This document shows positions 6,169 to 6,428 of a stretch of DNA of 6,428 nt, in pieces; position 1 is the first letter of the stretch; the number at the start of each line of letters is the position of its first letter. Source of the stretch: JBMNRY01 sp050944915 (GTDB lineage: Bacteria; Bacillota; Limnochordia; JAAZLZ01); the NCBI GenBank assembly GCA_050944915.1, contig JBMNRY010000105.1:1-6428 (forward strand), read 5' to 3'. The notes beneath the pieces were generated by a model that did no database searches, was not told where the DNA came from, and saw only the letters and a program-made list of their open reading frames with translations. The translations under genes were made by a program, and so were the position numbers.

Positions 6169-6428
6169 ATGGAAAATTTTGACCTTTTAATCACCGGGGC
6201 TCAAGTGGTGACGATGGCGGGGGTTTTCCCCCGCTCCATCGCCATCAAAGACGGGGTCATTAAGGGACTTTTGGCTCCCGATGTTCAAGTCCCAGCTCAA
6301 GAAACATGGGATTTCCCAGGTAAAATAATATTACCTGGGGGAATCGATACCCATGCCCATGTTTCCAGTCGGGAAGGTTTTGCCTCCGGAACAGCAACGG
6401 CGGCTAAGGCTGGCTTTACTACCCTCTT
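6169..6428 (+). CDS. cyclic amidohydrolase (allantoinase/hydantoinase/dihydropyrimidinase-like), 5' part only
   Basis: The first 86 codons are present and the gene runs off the window end. It begins MENFDLLITGAQVVT, the small N-terminal beta-sandwich typical of the amidohydrolase superfamily. It continues through SIAIKDGVIKGL to FPGKIILPGGIDTHAHV (residues 49-65). His62 and His64 form the HxH metal-binding pair at the end of the first barrel strand. The next segment, REGFASGTATAAKAGFTTL (68-86), matches the EGFxxGTxxAAxxGxTT pattern of allantoinases and related cyclic amidohydrolases. These enzymes open cyclic amide or ureide rings in the cytoplasm. The ATG at 6169 follows AGGGGAG (6154-6160) at 8 bases; this site overlaps the stop of the M20 gene, so the two genes are co-transcribed. 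The exact activity cannot be fixed because the rest of the active site (carboxylated Lys and remaining His/Asp) lies outside the window. Confidence 0.88.
   Translation, partial: MENFDLLITGAQVVTMAGVFPRSIAIKDGVIKGLLAPDVQVPAQETWDFPGKIILPGGIDTHAHVSSREGFASGTATAAKAGFTTL

Overview
The window holds a branched-chain amino acid type (HAAT/Liv family) ABC importer cassette, followed by two hydrolase genes. All genes lie on the + strand and are closely spaced, so they look like one operon: solute-binding protein (156-1295), livH-type permease (1400-2281), livM-type permease (2282-3334), livG-type ATPase (3352-4155), livF-type ATPase (4148-4855), an M20 metallopeptidase/deacylase (4926-6155), and the start of a cyclic amidohydrolase cut off by the window edge (6169 onward).

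The most notable point is that the binding-protein gene is interrupted by one in-frame TAA at 351-353 (codon 66). The reading frame is the same on both sides and family-typical on both sides, and no second lesion is visible. Either this is a recent nonsense mutation that removes the extracellular receptor of an otherwise intact importer, or it is a base error in the sequence. It is therefore listed as a pseudogene.

Non-coding signals: overlapping 10-bp palindromes upstream of the first gene (109-124, operator-like), a perfect 16-bp stem-loop without a T-run between the binding protein and livH (1308-1343), and a shorter stem-loop between livF and the M20 gene (4872-4890). Bases 1-108 hold no gene or promoter that can be called with confidence. 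Strong Shine-Dalgarno sequences precede most genes. In livH and livG the strong site lies 36 bases upstream of the ATG favoured by homology.

How the genes may work together (inference): the importer would bring in a small amide, amino acid or ureide-like compound. A ring-opening amidohydrolase (allantoinase/hydantoinase/dihydropyrimidinase-like N-terminus) and an M20 amide hydrolase would then break it down in the cytoplasm. The true substrate cannot be read from the sequence.

Organism: a bacterium using the standard code, with roughly balanced base composition and purine-rich Shine-Dalgarno sites that recall Bacillota. The binding protein has a plain signal peptide without a lipobox cysteine, which fits better with a cell that has a periplasm. 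No closer placement is supported.
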